DNA of 43,832 nucleotides from Nitrospinaceae bacterium UBA3496 (GTDB taxonomy: Bacteria > UBA8248). The notes under the pieces were generated by a model that was not told the DNA's origin, ran no database searches, and saw only the letters and a program-made list of their open reading frames with translations. Within the stretch, counting starts at the first letter, position 1; every line of letters begins with the position of its first letter. Shown piece by piece: positions 1 to 11,729 of this stretch. Location: contig DFQF01000057.1 in the NCBI GenBank assembly GCA_002377645.1, positions 1 to 43,832 on the forward strand, read 5' to 3'. The position numbers and the translations under genes were made by a program.

Positions 1-100
1 AGTTGTGGTTTGAAAATTTCTTGAGTATTTATAAAAATAACTTGTTGGTTTTTTTGTCTAAAATTGTTAGATTAATGAGCATTAATTAAATCCTTTCACA

Positions 101-1432
101 GTGAAAAAAATGATAGAAGCCTGGGACAACTGTTTGCTTGAAATAAAAAAAAGCGTTTCTGAAGAAGCGTTTGAAAGGTGGTTCAAAAACACAAAACCAA
201 TATTAATAAACCAAAAAGAACTTTTTATTGAAGTGCCTGATTCTTTTTGTGCCGAAACTATTATTGTCCGTTTTTCAAAAATTATAGAAGAAGTCGTTAG
301 CCTTGAGGATTCCATATCCGGACTCAGGTTTGTTCCCTCAAAAGTGCAAAAAAAACATCAAATTAAAGAAGAGGTTGTGCCAGAAAAACCGCCCAACAAA
401 GCCCAAAAACCTAAGTTTTTAAATCCCAAGTATTCTTTTGGTAGTTTCGTAGTGGGAGCATCAAATGAATTTGCCCATGCCTGCAGCCTCCAAATCACCG
501 AAGACACAACGAAAAATCTCAATCCACTTTTTATATACGGGGGGGTTGGTCTTGGCAAAACCCACCTCCTTCATGCGATAGCGCACCAGGTGTTAGAAAA
601 AAAACAGAGAGCAAAGGTTTTTTACACGTCTTCTGAAAACTTTATAAACGATTTGATTTCGTCAATACAAAAAAACAAAATGGTAGATTTTAGATCAAGA
701 TACAGAAAAATAGACTTTCTATTAATTGATGATATTCAATTCATAGCAGGCAAAGAAAGAACCCAAGAAGAGTTTTTTTTCACATTTAACGCGCTGCATG
801 AGTCTGGAAAGCAAATTATAATGACTAGCGATAAAAACCCCAAAGACACCCCGGGACTAGAGGAGCGGCTAAAAGCAAGGTTTGTTTGGGGAATAATGGC
901 TGATATTGGGCCTCCAGATTTTGAGACAAAGGTTGCGATAATCCAAAAAAAAGCTTCGGAGCTTAATTTTGACATTAAAAAGGATGTTGCCCATTTCATA
1001 GCAGAAAAAGTTCGCTCAAACATCAGAGAGCTGGAGGGGTGTCTTGTGAAGTTGGTCTTTCATTCCTCTCTTCACGGAACAGAGATAAACATAGACGACG
1101 CAAAAGAAATACTCAAAAACACCCTTAGAGACCCACAAAAAGGAGTATCGGTCGACGAAATTCAAAAAATAGTTGCGGAGTTTTTTCAGGTTAGAGTTTT
1201 AGATCTTAAATCAAAAAACAGGGCCAGAATATTTGCCGAACCAAGGCAAATCGCAATGTATCTTTCAAGAAAGTTTTCTTCGGCTTCAACTACAGAGATA
1301 GGAACAAGGTTTGGCGGCAAAGATCATTCAACAGTCATACACTCAACAAACAAAATAACAAAACAAATAAAAGAAAACACCGCGATCGCCTCAACCGTAA
1401 ACTCTTTAATTGAAAAAATAGAAACATTGTGA
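101..1432 (+). CDS. dnaA: Chromosomal replication initiator DnaA
   Basis: DnaA is the AAA+ ATPase that binds DnaA boxes and melts the replication origin. The 443-residue length is typical. An N-terminal domain I (about 1-75) is followed by a Lys/Pro-rich linker (80-108). The AAA+ core has Walker A GGVGLGKT at 147-154 and Walker B LLIDDIQF, and the C-terminal helix-turn-helix carries the DnaA signature GGKDHSTVIHS near residues 405-415. The GTG at 101 has no clear Shine-Dalgarno, and ATG at 110 is an alternative start. Downstream comes a 205-nt gap and then recF. The usual dnaN neighbour is missing. Confidence 0.97.
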   Translation: MKKMIEAWDNCLLEIKKSVSEEAFERWFKNTKPILINQKELFIEVPDSFCAETIIVRFSKIIEEVVSLEDSISGLRFVPSKVQKKHQIKEEVVPEKPPNKAQKPKFLNPKYSFGSFVVGASNEFAHACSLQITEDTTKNLNPLFIYGGVGLGKTHLLHAIAHQVLEKKQRAKVFYTSSENFINDLISSIQKNKMVDFRSRYRKIDFLLIDDIQFIAGKERTQEEFFFTFNALHESGKQIIMTSDKNPKDTPGLEERLKARFVWGIMADIGPPDFETKVAIIQKKASELNFDIKKDVAHFIAEKVRSNIRELEGCLVKLVFHSSLHGTEINIDDAKEILKNTLRDPQKGVSVDEIQKIVAEFFQVRVLDLKSKNRARIFAEPRQIAMYLSRKFSSASTTEIGTRFGGKDHSTVIHSTNKITKQIKENTAIASTVNSLIEKIETL

Positions 1433-1637
1433 ATAAGATGTGTTTTTTTGTGCGCAAGTGTTTAAAAAACACAAAAACCACAGACTTATTAACAGTATAA
1501 ACAACATATTAACAAAAAAACAGCCCCTATTTTTTTGTTAAACAATTGATATGCTTGGCTTATTATAGTTTTCAACAAAACAAACAGCACTACTACTGCT
1601 ACTATATATATATATTATTACTAATAAATAATAGAAA
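1433..1637. other. AT-rich intergenic region with possible origin elements
   Basis: This noncoding gap lies where dnaN is commonly found. It holds a 10-bp inverted repeat, TGTGTTTTTT (1439-1448) against AAAAAACACA (1464-1473), with an internal TGTGCGCA. TTATTAACA at 1486-1494 matches 7 of 9 bases of the DnaA box TTATCCACA, and ATATTAACA at 1506-1514 matches 6 of 9. On the minus strand, TAGTAGCAGTAGTAG (plus 1590-1604) resembles a DnaA-trio run and abuts an alternating AT tract (about 1603-1620). TTTTCCCCA on the minus strand at 1639-1647 is another 7/9 box. No perfect DnaA box was seen, so the origin assignment is only a candidate. Confidence 0.35.
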
Positions 1638-2756
1638 TTGGGGAAAACCCTGAAAATAAAGTCAGTCAAACTTAAGAACTTTAGAAACTATGAATCTTTA
1701 GGGACAAAGTTTCACCCTAAGCTTAACTACATTTTTGGAAAGAACGGCTCCGGAAAAACAAACCTTATAGAATCAATTTATTTTTTAACAAACCTAAAAT
1801 CATTCCGAACAAAAAAAAGATCAAGCCTAATTAAAAAAAATACAAACGCAATGTATGTAGGGGGAGTTTTTTCCGATGACGACATGAGCAAAGATGTTAA
1901 ATTGGAAGCTTCGCTTTTTGAACAAAAAAGAGTTTATAAACTAAACAACAAAACAGAACAGAACTTGATCGATTATCTGAAATCAGTCAACACAATGGTT
2001 TTTTTTCCGGACAGCCTGCGCATAATTAAAGATAGTCCCCTTTTTAGGAGAAATTTTTTTGACAGAGCTATTTCCTCCATTGACCCAACCTACTTACTTG
2101 AAAGTAAAGAGTATTCAAGAATTCTAAGAGAGAGAAACAAAATCCTTAAAAACAACGGTGACGACAGATTGTTAGAGGTTTGGAATAGTCGATTTTTTTC
2201 TTGTGCCTCAAACATCTTTAAAAAAAGAACAGCCTTTCTAGAACTCCTTAAGCAAAAAATAAGCCCCCTAAAAAAAACACTCAACATAAACAAAAACATA
2301 GAGATTTTCTACTCAAAGAGTTTAAAGTATTCTCACAAAAAAAACACAGAAACATTAGCCTACGAAATAATCAAAGAAGAGTATGAAAAAAACAAAGAAG
2401 AAGAAAAAATAAAAAAACAAACATGCTTGGGTCCACATTTGGATGATTTTGTTATATATTTAGACGGTGACAGTTCTAGAGAAAACGCATCACAGGGGGA
2501 GCAAAGGCTAGTTATAATTTTAATCCTGCTCGCCGTTTCGGATGTTTATAGAGAAGTTTCAGAAGAAAACTTAATATATCTTTTTGATGATATGAGTTCC
2601 GAACTAGATCGTGAAAAAAGACAAAGTGTGATAGAGTATTTAATGTCTAGTGATTCACAGGTTTTTATAACCTCGACAGAAAAACCAGAAACAAAAAACC
2701 CGCCCGAAGCGTATTCCCTTTTTGACCTAGATTTAGGAGGGGGAATAATTCGTTAA
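1638..2756 (+). CDS. recF: DNA replication and repair protein RecF
   Basis: RecF is an SMC-like ATPase that loads RecA at gaps through RecOR. The 372-residue protein has the N-terminal LKNFRNY motif, Walker A GKNGSGKTNL, the ABC-type signature SQGEQRLVIILILLA, and Walker B LIYLFDDMSSELD. The called start is TTG 1638, which has no upstream Shine-Dalgarno. CTG at 1650 has GGGG at 1640-1643 with 6-nt spacing and would put FRN at residues 11-13, as in E. coli RecF, so the true start may be CTG. The gene runs into gyrB with a 25-nt gap. Confidence 0.95.
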   Translation: MGKTLKIKSVKLKNFRNYESLGTKFHPKLNYIFGKNGSGKTNLIESIYFLTNLKSFRTKKRSSLIKKNTNAMYVGGVFSDDDMSKDVKLEASLFEQKRVYKLNNKTEQNLIDYLKSVNTMVFFPDSLRIIKDSPLFRRNFFDRAISSIDPTYLLESKEYSRILRERNKILKNNGDDRLLEVWNSRFFSCASNIFKKRTAFLELLKQKISPLKKTLNINKNIEIFYSKSLKYSHKKNTETLAYEIIKEEYEKNKEEEKIKKQTCLGPHLDDFVIYLDGDSSRENASQGEQRLVIILILLAVSDVYREVSEENLIYLFDDMSSELDREKRQSVIEYLMSSDSQVFITSTEKPETKNPPEAYSLFDLDLGGGIIR

Positions 2757-2772
2757 GCCCGTAATTTTTTAG

Positions 2773-5292
<2,520 letters not shown>

Positions 5293-5322
5293 AAATTACT
5301 TCTTCGCCCCAAGGATATAGTT

Positions 5323-7758
5323 TTGTCCGAAGACAAAGAAAAAAAAGAAATTGTAAATATAGAAGATGAGATGAGCACCTCTTTTATGGAATATGCGATG
5401 AGCGTGATTGTCTCTCGGGCCTTACCGGATGTTCGCGATGGACTGAAACCAGTTCATAGAAGAATATTGACCACATTAAACGATCTTGGTCTTTCTCATA
5501 ACAAAGCTTACAGAAAGTGCGCAAAAATATCTGGGGATGTAAGTGGAAATTATCATCCTCATGGAGAGGCAGTTGTTTATCCAGCTCTTGCAAGAATGGC
5601 CCAAGACTTTTCACTTAGGGGTTTATTGGTAGATGGACAGGGAAATTTTGGTTCTATAGATGGAGATCCTCCGGCGGCCATGCGTTATACAGAAGCAAGA
5701 ATGACAGAATTAGCAGAAAGAATGCTTTATGACATAGAAAAAGAAACGGTTGATTATATTCCTAATTACGACAATACCAGAACAGAACCCTCCGTTCTTC
5801 CCTCAAGAATTCCAAATCTTCTTTTAAACGGTTCTACAGGAATAGCCGTTGGTATGGCTACAAACATCCCCCCTCACAATCTCAGCGAACTCTGCGACGC
5901 CCTTATTTTGGTTTTAGATAAAGAAAATATCGAAATTAAAAAAATCTTAGAAGTTATGCCGGGTCCTGATTTTCCCACTGGTGCGATTATAAACGGAAAA
6001 AAGGGAATAGAAGATTATTATTCAACTGGCAGAGGTTCTTTGCAATTAAGGGCAAAAGCATTTGTGGAAGAAGATGAGAGAACTGAAAGAGAGTCGATAA
6101 TAATTACCGAAATCCCCTACACGGTTAATAAGGCAAGGCTAATCGAAAAAATTGCGGATCTTGTAAGAGAGCAGAAAATAAAAGATATTTCGGATATACG
6201 AGATGAAAGTGATAGAGATGGAATGAGGGTGGTTATTGAGTTGAAAAGAGGAACCATAGGAGAAGTTGTCCTTAATCAACTTTATAAATCCACTCAAATG
6301 CAAATGTCTTTTGGTGTAATACTTCTTGCTTTGGTAAACAATCAGCCCCAAGTAATGAATATTATCGATGTTCTTAATCACTTCCTTCGCTTTAGAAGAG
6401 AAATAGTCTTAAGAAGGACCAGGTTTGATCTTAAAAAAGCTGAAAACAGGGCACACATTCTAGAAGGTTTCTTGATTGCCCTGAAGAATATTGACGCTAT
6501 TATTAAACTTATTCGAGGAAGCCAGACACCAGAAGAAGCGAAGAGTGGTTTGATAGAAAAATTTTCATTAACGGAAATTCAAGCACAAGCCATTCTTGAG
6601 ATGCGTCTTCAGAGACTAACAGGACTAGAACAAGAAAAAATTGAAAAAGAATTTGCAGAATTAATTAAAACAATTAAAGAGTTGGAAAAAATCCTTTCCG
6701 ACAAGAAAAAACAAACGAAAATCATAAAAGAAGAATTATTAGAAATTAAAGATAAGTTTTCTGATGAAAGACGAACTTTAATTCAAGACCAAACAGGTGA
6801 CATATCTTTAGAAGACATGATCGCCAAGGAAGACATGGTCGTTACAATTTCAAATACAGGATATATCAAAAGAAATCCCATAGCTCTATATAGGTCTCAA
6901 AGAAGAGGAGGAAAGGGGATTGTAGGAATGGGGACAAAAGAAGAAGATTTTGTCGAAAGTCTCTTTGTAGCGTCAACACATGATTATTTGCTTTTCTTTA
7001 CAAACAAAGGAAGGTGTTACTGGCTTAAAGTTCACGAAGTGCCACAAGCAGGGAGAACAGCAAGGGGGAAATCTATTGTTAATGTCTTACGTCTTTCGCA
7101 AGACGAAGAAACTACGGCTATTTTGCCAATACGGGAATTTGAACCAGATAAATATATAGTTATGGCAACAAAAAAAGGAGTTTTGAAAAAAACCCAACTT
7201 ACTGCTTATAGCAGGCCAAGATCTTCTGGAATTATTGCATTAAATCTAGACGATGAAGACGAATTAGTGAGTGTAGGGCAAACTACCGGCAGTCAAGAAA
7301 TTTTTATTGGAACACGAAAAGGGAAAGCAATTAGATTTCCGGAGGAAAAAGCAAGGCCCATAGGAAGAACAGGCAGAGGGGTTCGAGGTATTACCTTAGG
7401 AGAGGATGACGAAGTTGTTGGGATGGAGGTAGTTTCGCCTGGAGAAATAATTTTAACAGTTACAGTTTTGGGTTTTGGTAAACGAGGCCGAATTGATGAT
7501 TATAGAGTAACAAACAGAGGCGGAAAAGGAGTTATTAATATCAAGGTAACGGAAAAAAACGGACAGGTTGTTGGAATTAGAAAAGTGACCGAGAATGACG
7601 AGTTTATGCTTATCACAACGGGCGGGCAACTTATTCGTTTACGTTCTACAGATGTTTCAATTATAGGACGGGCCACACAAGGCGTAAGACTTATTAGGGT
7701 TAAAGATGACGATTCTGTCTCAGGGCTTGCTAGAATTGAAGAGGACAACAATCTTTAA
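5323..7758 (+). CDS. gyrA: DNA gyrase subunit A
   Basis: This is the DNA-cleaving subunit of gyrase, 811 residues long. Catalytic Tyr122 (AAMRYTEAR) falls at the same number as in E. coli. The GyrA box QRRGGKG in the C-terminal beta-pinwheel separates it from ParC. The TTG start at 5323 has AAGGA at 5311-5315 with 7-nt spacing. In the quinolone-determining region the protein reads HGEAVVYPALARMAQ, so residue 83 is Ala and residue 87 is Pro in place of E. coli Ser83 and Asp87. It follows gyrB by 30 nt. Confidence 0.98.
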   Translation: MSEDKEKKEIVNIEDEMSTSFMEYAMSVIVSRALPDVRDGLKPVHRRILTTLNDLGLSHNKAYRKCAKISGDVSGNYHPHGEAVVYPALARMAQDFSLRGLLVDGQGNFGSIDGDPPAAMRYTEARMTELAERMLYDIEKETVDYIPNYDNTRTEPSVLPSRIPNLLLNGSTGIAVGMATNIPPHNLSELCDALILVLDKENIEIKKILEVMPGPDFPTGAIINGKKGIEDYYSTGRGSLQLRAKAFVEEDERTERESIIITEIPYTVNKARLIEKIADLVREQKIKDISDIRDESDRDGMRVVIELKRGTIGEVVLNQLYKSTQMQMSFGVILLALVNNQPQVMNIIDVLNHFLRFRREIVLRRTRFDLKKAENRAHILEGFLIALKNIDAIIKLIRGSQTPEEAKSGLIEKFSLTEIQAQAILEMRLQRLTGLEQEKIEKEFAELIKTIKELEKILSDKKKQTKIIKEELLEIKDKFSDERRTLIQDQTGDISLEDMIAKEDMVVTISNTGYIKRNPIALYRSQRRGGKGIVGMGTKEEDFVESLFVASTHDYLLFFTNKGRCYWLKVHEVPQAGRTARGKSIVNVLRLSQDEETTAILPIREFEPDKYIVMATKKGVLKKTQLTAYSRPRSSGIIALNLDDEDELVSVGQTTGSQEIFIGTRKGKAIRFPEEKARPIGRTGRGVRGITLGEDDEVVGMEVVSPGEIILTVTVLGFGKRGRIDDYRVTNRGGKGVINIKVTEKNGQVVGIRKVTENDEFMLITTGGQLIRLRSTDVSIIGRATQGVRLIRVKDDDSVSGLARIEEDNNL

Positions 7759-7771
7759 GATTGTCTTTTTT
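7748..7771 (+). terminator. Weak intrinsic terminator overlapping the gyrA stop
   Basis: ACAATC (7748-7753) and GATTGT (7759-7764) form a 6-bp stem with a TTTAA loop that contains the gyrA stop codon, followed by C and a run of six T. The short AT-rich stem makes it a weak candidate. Confidence 0.35.
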
Positions 7772-7779
7772 AACTAAAA

Positions 7780-9066
7780 ATGAAACCTATTTCATATCTT
7801 TCGTTTATAATTCTTACGTTCCTTTTTTTTGGATGTTCGATAGAACAAAAACTTCCCGCAAAAACTACAGCAAAAGAAACAATAATACCAAATCAAAAAA
7901 CTACAACAAAAGAAGAAAAAATAGCACAACAAAAATCTAAAAAAACTCAAAACCTAAGCCTAAAAGGTGAGAGAGAATATAGAAGGAAAAATTACAAATC
8001 TGCCGAAAAGTTTTTTGATAAAGCACTTAGTATAGATCCCGAAAATTTACACGCATTAACAGGAATCGGGTGGACGCTTTATGATTCAAGACAATTTAAG
8101 AAAGCCTTAGTTTTTTTTAAAAAAGCAAACAACAGATACCCAAAAGACAACAGTGCAAAGCGGGGGTTGGCCTATCTTTTTTATCGAATTGGAAAATTGT
8201 CAGAGGCAGAGAAGTTGTTAGGAAAACTTGATAGAAATAAATGGCCAGAATTGACACAGATTGATTTAGAAAAAAATTCTTCGGTCGGCGAAATGGACTT
8301 AAATGTAAAAAAAACCTTATTTAAAAAAAAGGGAGTGTCTAAATATCAAGGATTAGGAAACAAAGGAAGTGATTTGATAATTCCACAAAAATCGCCTGGT
8401 TCAAACATGGTTTTAATTACTGGAGGAGTGTTTTATTTTTCAACAAACAAAAGATTTTTGAAAAAGAAAAAAAGAAAAAAAGCCAAAGTAAAATCTTTTT
8501 TAATGGATAAGTTTGAAGTTACGAATTCCCAGTATGCAATGTTTGTAAAATCTTCGGGTTATCCAGAGCCTCCATTTTGGGATAGTGAACAATTTTCAGG
8601 TGCGCATCTTCCCGTGGTTGGCGTTTCCTGGATTGAAGCGAAGGCTTTTTGTTCTTGGGTAAAAAAACGATTGCCAACAGAAATTGAGTGGTCTTACGTG
8701 GCACAGGGTGGGCAAAGGCAAAGGATATATCCCTGGGGCATGAAATTAAAACAAAGAAATGCTATTTTTGGTTTGGATTTAATTACCGGTGGTCCTAAGG
8801 CGGTAGGAAGAAGACCACAAGGAGCTAGCATACATGGTGTGGAAGATTTAGCTGGGAATGTATGGGAATGGGTGCAGGAGAAGTATAATACAGGCAACAA
8901 AAAAATTTATTCTACGAAAAAAGAAAGAATTGAATTTAGAGTTCTAAAGGGTGGCTCCTGGGCGAATGGCTCCTGGGCTTTAAAAAACTTTAATCGCACT
9001 GGCGATTTAGCAAATAGAAAATTGCCCGTTTATGGTTTTAGGTGCGCTAAGAACAACACAAATTAG
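7780..9066 (+). CDS. Lipoprotein with TPR repeats and FGE/sulfatase-modifying-type domain
   Basis: The N-terminus MKPISYLSF is followed by a hydrophobic stretch ending in FFGC (Cys19), a slightly atypical lipobox, so a membrane-anchored lipoprotein is likely. A Lys/Thr/Gln-rich linker (20-65) leads to two or three TPR units (about 64-150), including EYRRKNYKSAEKFFDKAL. From about residue 205 there is a formylglycine-generating-enzyme-type fold: MVLITGGVFYF, KFEVTNSQYAMFV, PVVGVSWIEAKAFCSW, RLPTEIEWSYVAQGG, DLAGNVWEWVQE, RVLKGGSWANG and YGFRCAKN. Many members of this family lack enzyme activity and act as binding modules. The 428-residue ORF starts at ATG 7780, soon after gyrA. The substrate is unknown. 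Confidence 0.85.
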   Translation: MKPISYLSFIILTFLFFGCSIEQKLPAKTTAKETIIPNQKTTTKEEKIAQQKSKKTQNLSLKGEREYRRKNYKSAEKFFDKALSIDPENLHALTGIGWTLYDSRQFKKALVFFKKANNRYPKDNSAKRGLAYLFYRIGKLSEAEKLLGKLDRNKWPELTQIDLEKNSSVGEMDLNVKKTLFKKKGVSKYQGLGNKGSDLIIPQKSPGSNMVLITGGVFYFSTNKRFLKKKKRKKAKVKSFLMDKFEVTNSQYAMFVKSSGYPEPPFWDSEQFSGAHLPVVGVSWIEAKAFCSWVKKRLPTEIEWSYVAQGGQRQRIYPWGMKLKQRNAIFGLDLITGGPKAVGRRPQGASIHGVEDLAGNVWEWVQEKYNTGNKKIYSTKKERIEFRVLKGGSWANGSWALKNFNRTGDLANRKLPVYGFRCAKNNTN

Positions 9067-9087
9067 AGTTCTATAAGGGGCATTGAA

Positions 9088-9522
9088 ATGCGAATTCTTC
9101 TGTTTATTTTTATTGTTTTTTTTGTAGCACAAGGAATTAGTTTTGCTGAAAACAAAAACTTGAAACAGAGCAATACAGAAAAAATGGAAGAAAAAAACAG
9201 AGATACTGGAACTAATTTGCATTTAATTGTCACAATAACAATGCCGTCTGGAAAGCTTGAAACTTTTGGTTCGGAAATAAAAAAAATGGAAATAATTTCA
9301 CATGAAGACGGTGAAATTGATATGATACATCTGGTTCTGGGAAGCAATAAAATTGAAAAAACTCATGTTTGGTATAATTATGACATGATCTCAAAGCTAA
9401 GTTACAAATTTATTACAGAAAAGGGACAAAAAATGGTCCATGTTAAAATTCTTCAGCCCTCCCCTCTTAACAAAGAGTTGAAAAAGCCTCTTAATCCGTT
9501 AGATCCGATGGAATATCGTTAA
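9088..9522 (+). CDS. Small secreted protein of unknown function
   Basis: I do not recognise this 144-residue protein. It has a clear Sec signal peptide (MRILLFIFIVFFVAQGISFA, cleavage probably just before ENK) and a charged linker. A compact domain (about 45-135) follows, with the strand-like segments LHLIVTITMPSGKLETFG, MIHLVLGSNKIEKTHVWYNY and KMVHVKILQPS. There are no cysteines in the mature part and no membrane segment. The AAGGGG Shine-Dalgarno at 9075-9080 supports ATG 9088. It lies 21 nt after the FGE-type lipoprotein gene and may be cotranscribed with it. Confidence 0.75.
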   Translation: MRILLFIFIVFFVAQGISFAENKNLKQSNTEKMEEKNRDTGTNLHLIVTITMPSGKLETFGSEIKKMEIISHEDGEIDMIHLVLGSNKIEKTHVWYNYDMISKLSYKFITEKGQKMVHVKILQPSPLNKELKKPLNPLDPMEYR

Positions 9523-9560
9523 AGAAGAATTTTTTCATTTCTTTCAAAAAGGAAAAAATA

Positions 9561-10451
9561 TTGAGTGATACCTACGAAAACCCAGAAATTTTATTGAATC
9601 CAAATGAACTCAGCGAGTTAATTGGTGATCAAAAAAGTTCGGATCTTATAATTATTGATACACGACCAGCCCCTGATTTCTGTAATTCTCATATAGAAGG
9701 CGCTGCTCATCTTGATTTGTATGGCATTTCTTTAAATGATACCTCCCCTGCGCCTCTTAAAGCATTTACTTGGATGCTAGCTTATTTAATGGAAATAAGA
9801 GGTGTTGATTATGATAAGAAAGTTGTTTTTTATGAAGAAAATTCTGGAATGAGATCAGCCCGGGGTTTTTGGTTCCTCGAATATTTAGGCCATGAAAACG
9901 TTCATATTTTGGACGGTGGCATTAATTCATGGATGAATGAAGGTTTGCCAGTATCTTCTGATCCTTGGCCTTTAACAGGAAGCTTTCACGATGAAGATTC
10001 AGGGAATATAAAAGCTATAATTCGTACTTCTTTCACAGAACATTTAAAAGCAACGGACAATACAAAAATAGCTACAGCTGATTATATTTTAAAAAACATG
10101 GATCGAAACGATGTAGCGATACATGATACTCGTTCTAAGGGTGAATTTTATGGGGAAACCATACGAGCTGCACGAGGTGGCGCAATTCCTAATTCAATTC
10201 ATTTAGAGTGGCTTGATTTTGTATCTGATGAAGGTTTTGTAAAACCAGCACAAGACCTACGTTTTATGTTGGAAGAAAAAAAACTAACAAAAGAGAAAGA
10301 AATCATTCCGCTTTGTCAAGGCGGATATCGTTCTGCTTATGCGTATCTCATATATCGTTTACTTGGCTACTCGAAAGTAAGAAATTATATTGGCTCTTGG
10401 AAAGAGTGGGGCGATAGAGAAGATTTGCCAATTATTAAACCAAAAAGATAG
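9561..10451 (+). CDS. sseA: Two-domain rhodanese (thiosulfate/3-mercaptopyruvate sulfurtransferase)
   Basis: This is a sulfurtransferase that moves sulfane sulfur to cyanide or thiol acceptors. The 296 residues form two tandem rhodanese domains. The N-terminal domain (IIDTRPAPDF, VHILDGGINSW) has lost its active-site Cys, as is normal for the structural half. The C-terminal domain carries CQGGYRS with catalytic Cys252, and ends VRNYIGSWKEWG. The loop CQGGYR differs from CGSGVT of E. coli SseA, so the thiosulfate versus mercaptopyruvate preference is uncertain. The TTG at 9561 has AAAAGGA at 9547-9553. truD follows after 3 nt. Confidence 0.9.
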   Translation: MSDTYENPEILLNPNELSELIGDQKSSDLIIIDTRPAPDFCNSHIEGAAHLDLYGISLNDTSPAPLKAFTWMLAYLMEIRGVDYDKKVVFYEENSGMRSARGFWFLEYLGHENVHILDGGINSWMNEGLPVSSDPWPLTGSFHDEDSGNIKAIIRTSFTEHLKATDNTKIATADYILKNMDRNDVAIHDTRSKGEFYGETIRAARGGAIPNSIHLEWLDFVSDEGFVKPAQDLRFMLEEKKLTKEKEIIPLCQGGYRSAYAYLIYRLLGYSKVRNYIGSWKEWGDREDLPIIKPKR

Positions 10452-10463
10452 CTCTTGGTTTTC

Positions 10464-11729
10464 ATGCTCAAATCAAACTTCAATTCTCCAAAAGCAGAAT
10501 CAAAATTTTTTACAGCAGAATTTCCTGGTGTTGGTGGAAAAATAAAAATCAAAGCTGAAGATTTTGTAGTAGAGGAGATTTTAATAGATCCTCCGCTAGG
10601 AGAAGGAAATCATTTTTATTTATTTTTTGAAAAAGTTGGCATTAACACGGTTGATTTAGTCAGAATATTGGCAAAAATATTTAATATTTCTGAATGGGGC
10701 GTTGGGTATGCTGGGAGAAAAGATTCAAACAGTTATTCTAGGCAATGGTTTTCTGTGTCTTGTTCTCATAAAGAATTTCTTAACAAAAAAACAGAACTAG
10801 AAAATCTAAAAAATAAAAACTGTGTTTTTTTGTGCTTTAAAAAAGGGCTTAAAAAACTACGAAGAGGAGCACTAAAGAGCAATAAGTTTCAGATTAGGAT
10901 CAGGGATGTTTCTCCTTTTGCCCTAGAAAGATCTAGAGAAATAATCGAATATCTAGCTTCTAATAAATTACCAAATTACTTCGGTCCCCAAAGATTTGGT
11001 GTACATGGAAATGTGGCTAATATTGGAAGGTTTTTATTGTCTAAAGATTATAATCTTGCCATTTCCTCTTTGGTTGGAGAAAAAAGATTAGAAACTGTAA
11101 AAAACTTTGAGAAAACCAGATTAAATGAAGCTATTAGAAAATTCGAAAAATCTGATTTTGTCGGAGCGAAAGAGCTTTGGCCAAATTCATGGATAGCAGA
11201 ACGGAGGGTGCTTACTTCTTTGGCAAAGGGAAGTTCAAACGAAAAAGCAATTAAAGCTTTGCCATTTCTTGAGCGTAACTTTTTTGGATCTGCGTTTCAG
11301 TCCCAATTGTTTAATGAGTGTCTTTCTCTACGTTTAGAGTTAGGTTATTTTGATTCTTTATTTGAAGGTGATGTTGCTCTTTCTAATAATTTTTCACGGC
11401 CGCAATTAATGAGGAACAGTGAAGAAACAGAGAAAAATAGGACAGATTTATCTGTAAGCCCATCTGGTCCAATTTATGGAAAGAGAATGTTAAAACCTTT
11501 TGGAACTGAACTAGAGATTGAAACAGCCGTTTTGTTAAAATATGATTTATGTTTAGATAATTTTATATCAAATCTTACAGATCTTCGGTTAAAAGGTGGG
11601 AGAAGAGCTTATAGAGCTGATATTTTAGACTTTGAAGTTAGGTCTACAGACAAAGATCTTTTTTTAAAGTTAGAACTTTCAAAAGGCGCATTTGCAACAC
11701 AGGTCTTAAAAGAAGTTATGAAAGTATAG
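10464..11729 (+). CDS. truD: tRNA pseudouridine(13) synthase TruD
   Basis: TruD isomerises U13 of tRNA to pseudouridine. The family motifs KIKAEDFVVEEI, the catalytic-Asp motif AGRKDSNSYSRQWFSV, LRRGALKSNKFQIRIRDV and NYFGPQRFG are all visible. At about 421 residues it is longer than the E. coli enzyme (349), with the extra length mostly in the inserted middle domain. I prefer ATG 10464 to the upstream in-frame TTG 10455. Neither has a strong Shine-Dalgarno, and the gene follows the rhodanese almost directly, so translational coupling is possible. Confidence 0.93.
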   Translation: MLKSNFNSPKAESKFFTAEFPGVGGKIKIKAEDFVVEEILIDPPLGEGNHFYLFFEKVGINTVDLVRILAKIFNISEWGVGYAGRKDSNSYSRQWFSVSCSHKEFLNKKTELENLKNKNCVFLCFKKGLKKLRRGALKSNKFQIRIRDVSPFALERSREIIEYLASNKLPNYFGPQRFGVHGNVANIGRFLLSKDYNLAISSLVGEKRLETVKNFEKTRLNEAIRKFEKSDFVGAKELWPNSWIAERRVLTSLAKGSSNEKAIKALPFLERNFFGSAFQSQLFNECLSLRLELGYFDSLFEGDVALSNNFSRPQLMRNSEETEKNRTDLSVSPSGPIYGKRMLKPFGTELEIETAVLLKYDLCLDNFISNLTDLRLKGGRRAYRADILDFEVRSTDKDLFLKLELSKGAFATQVLKEVMKV

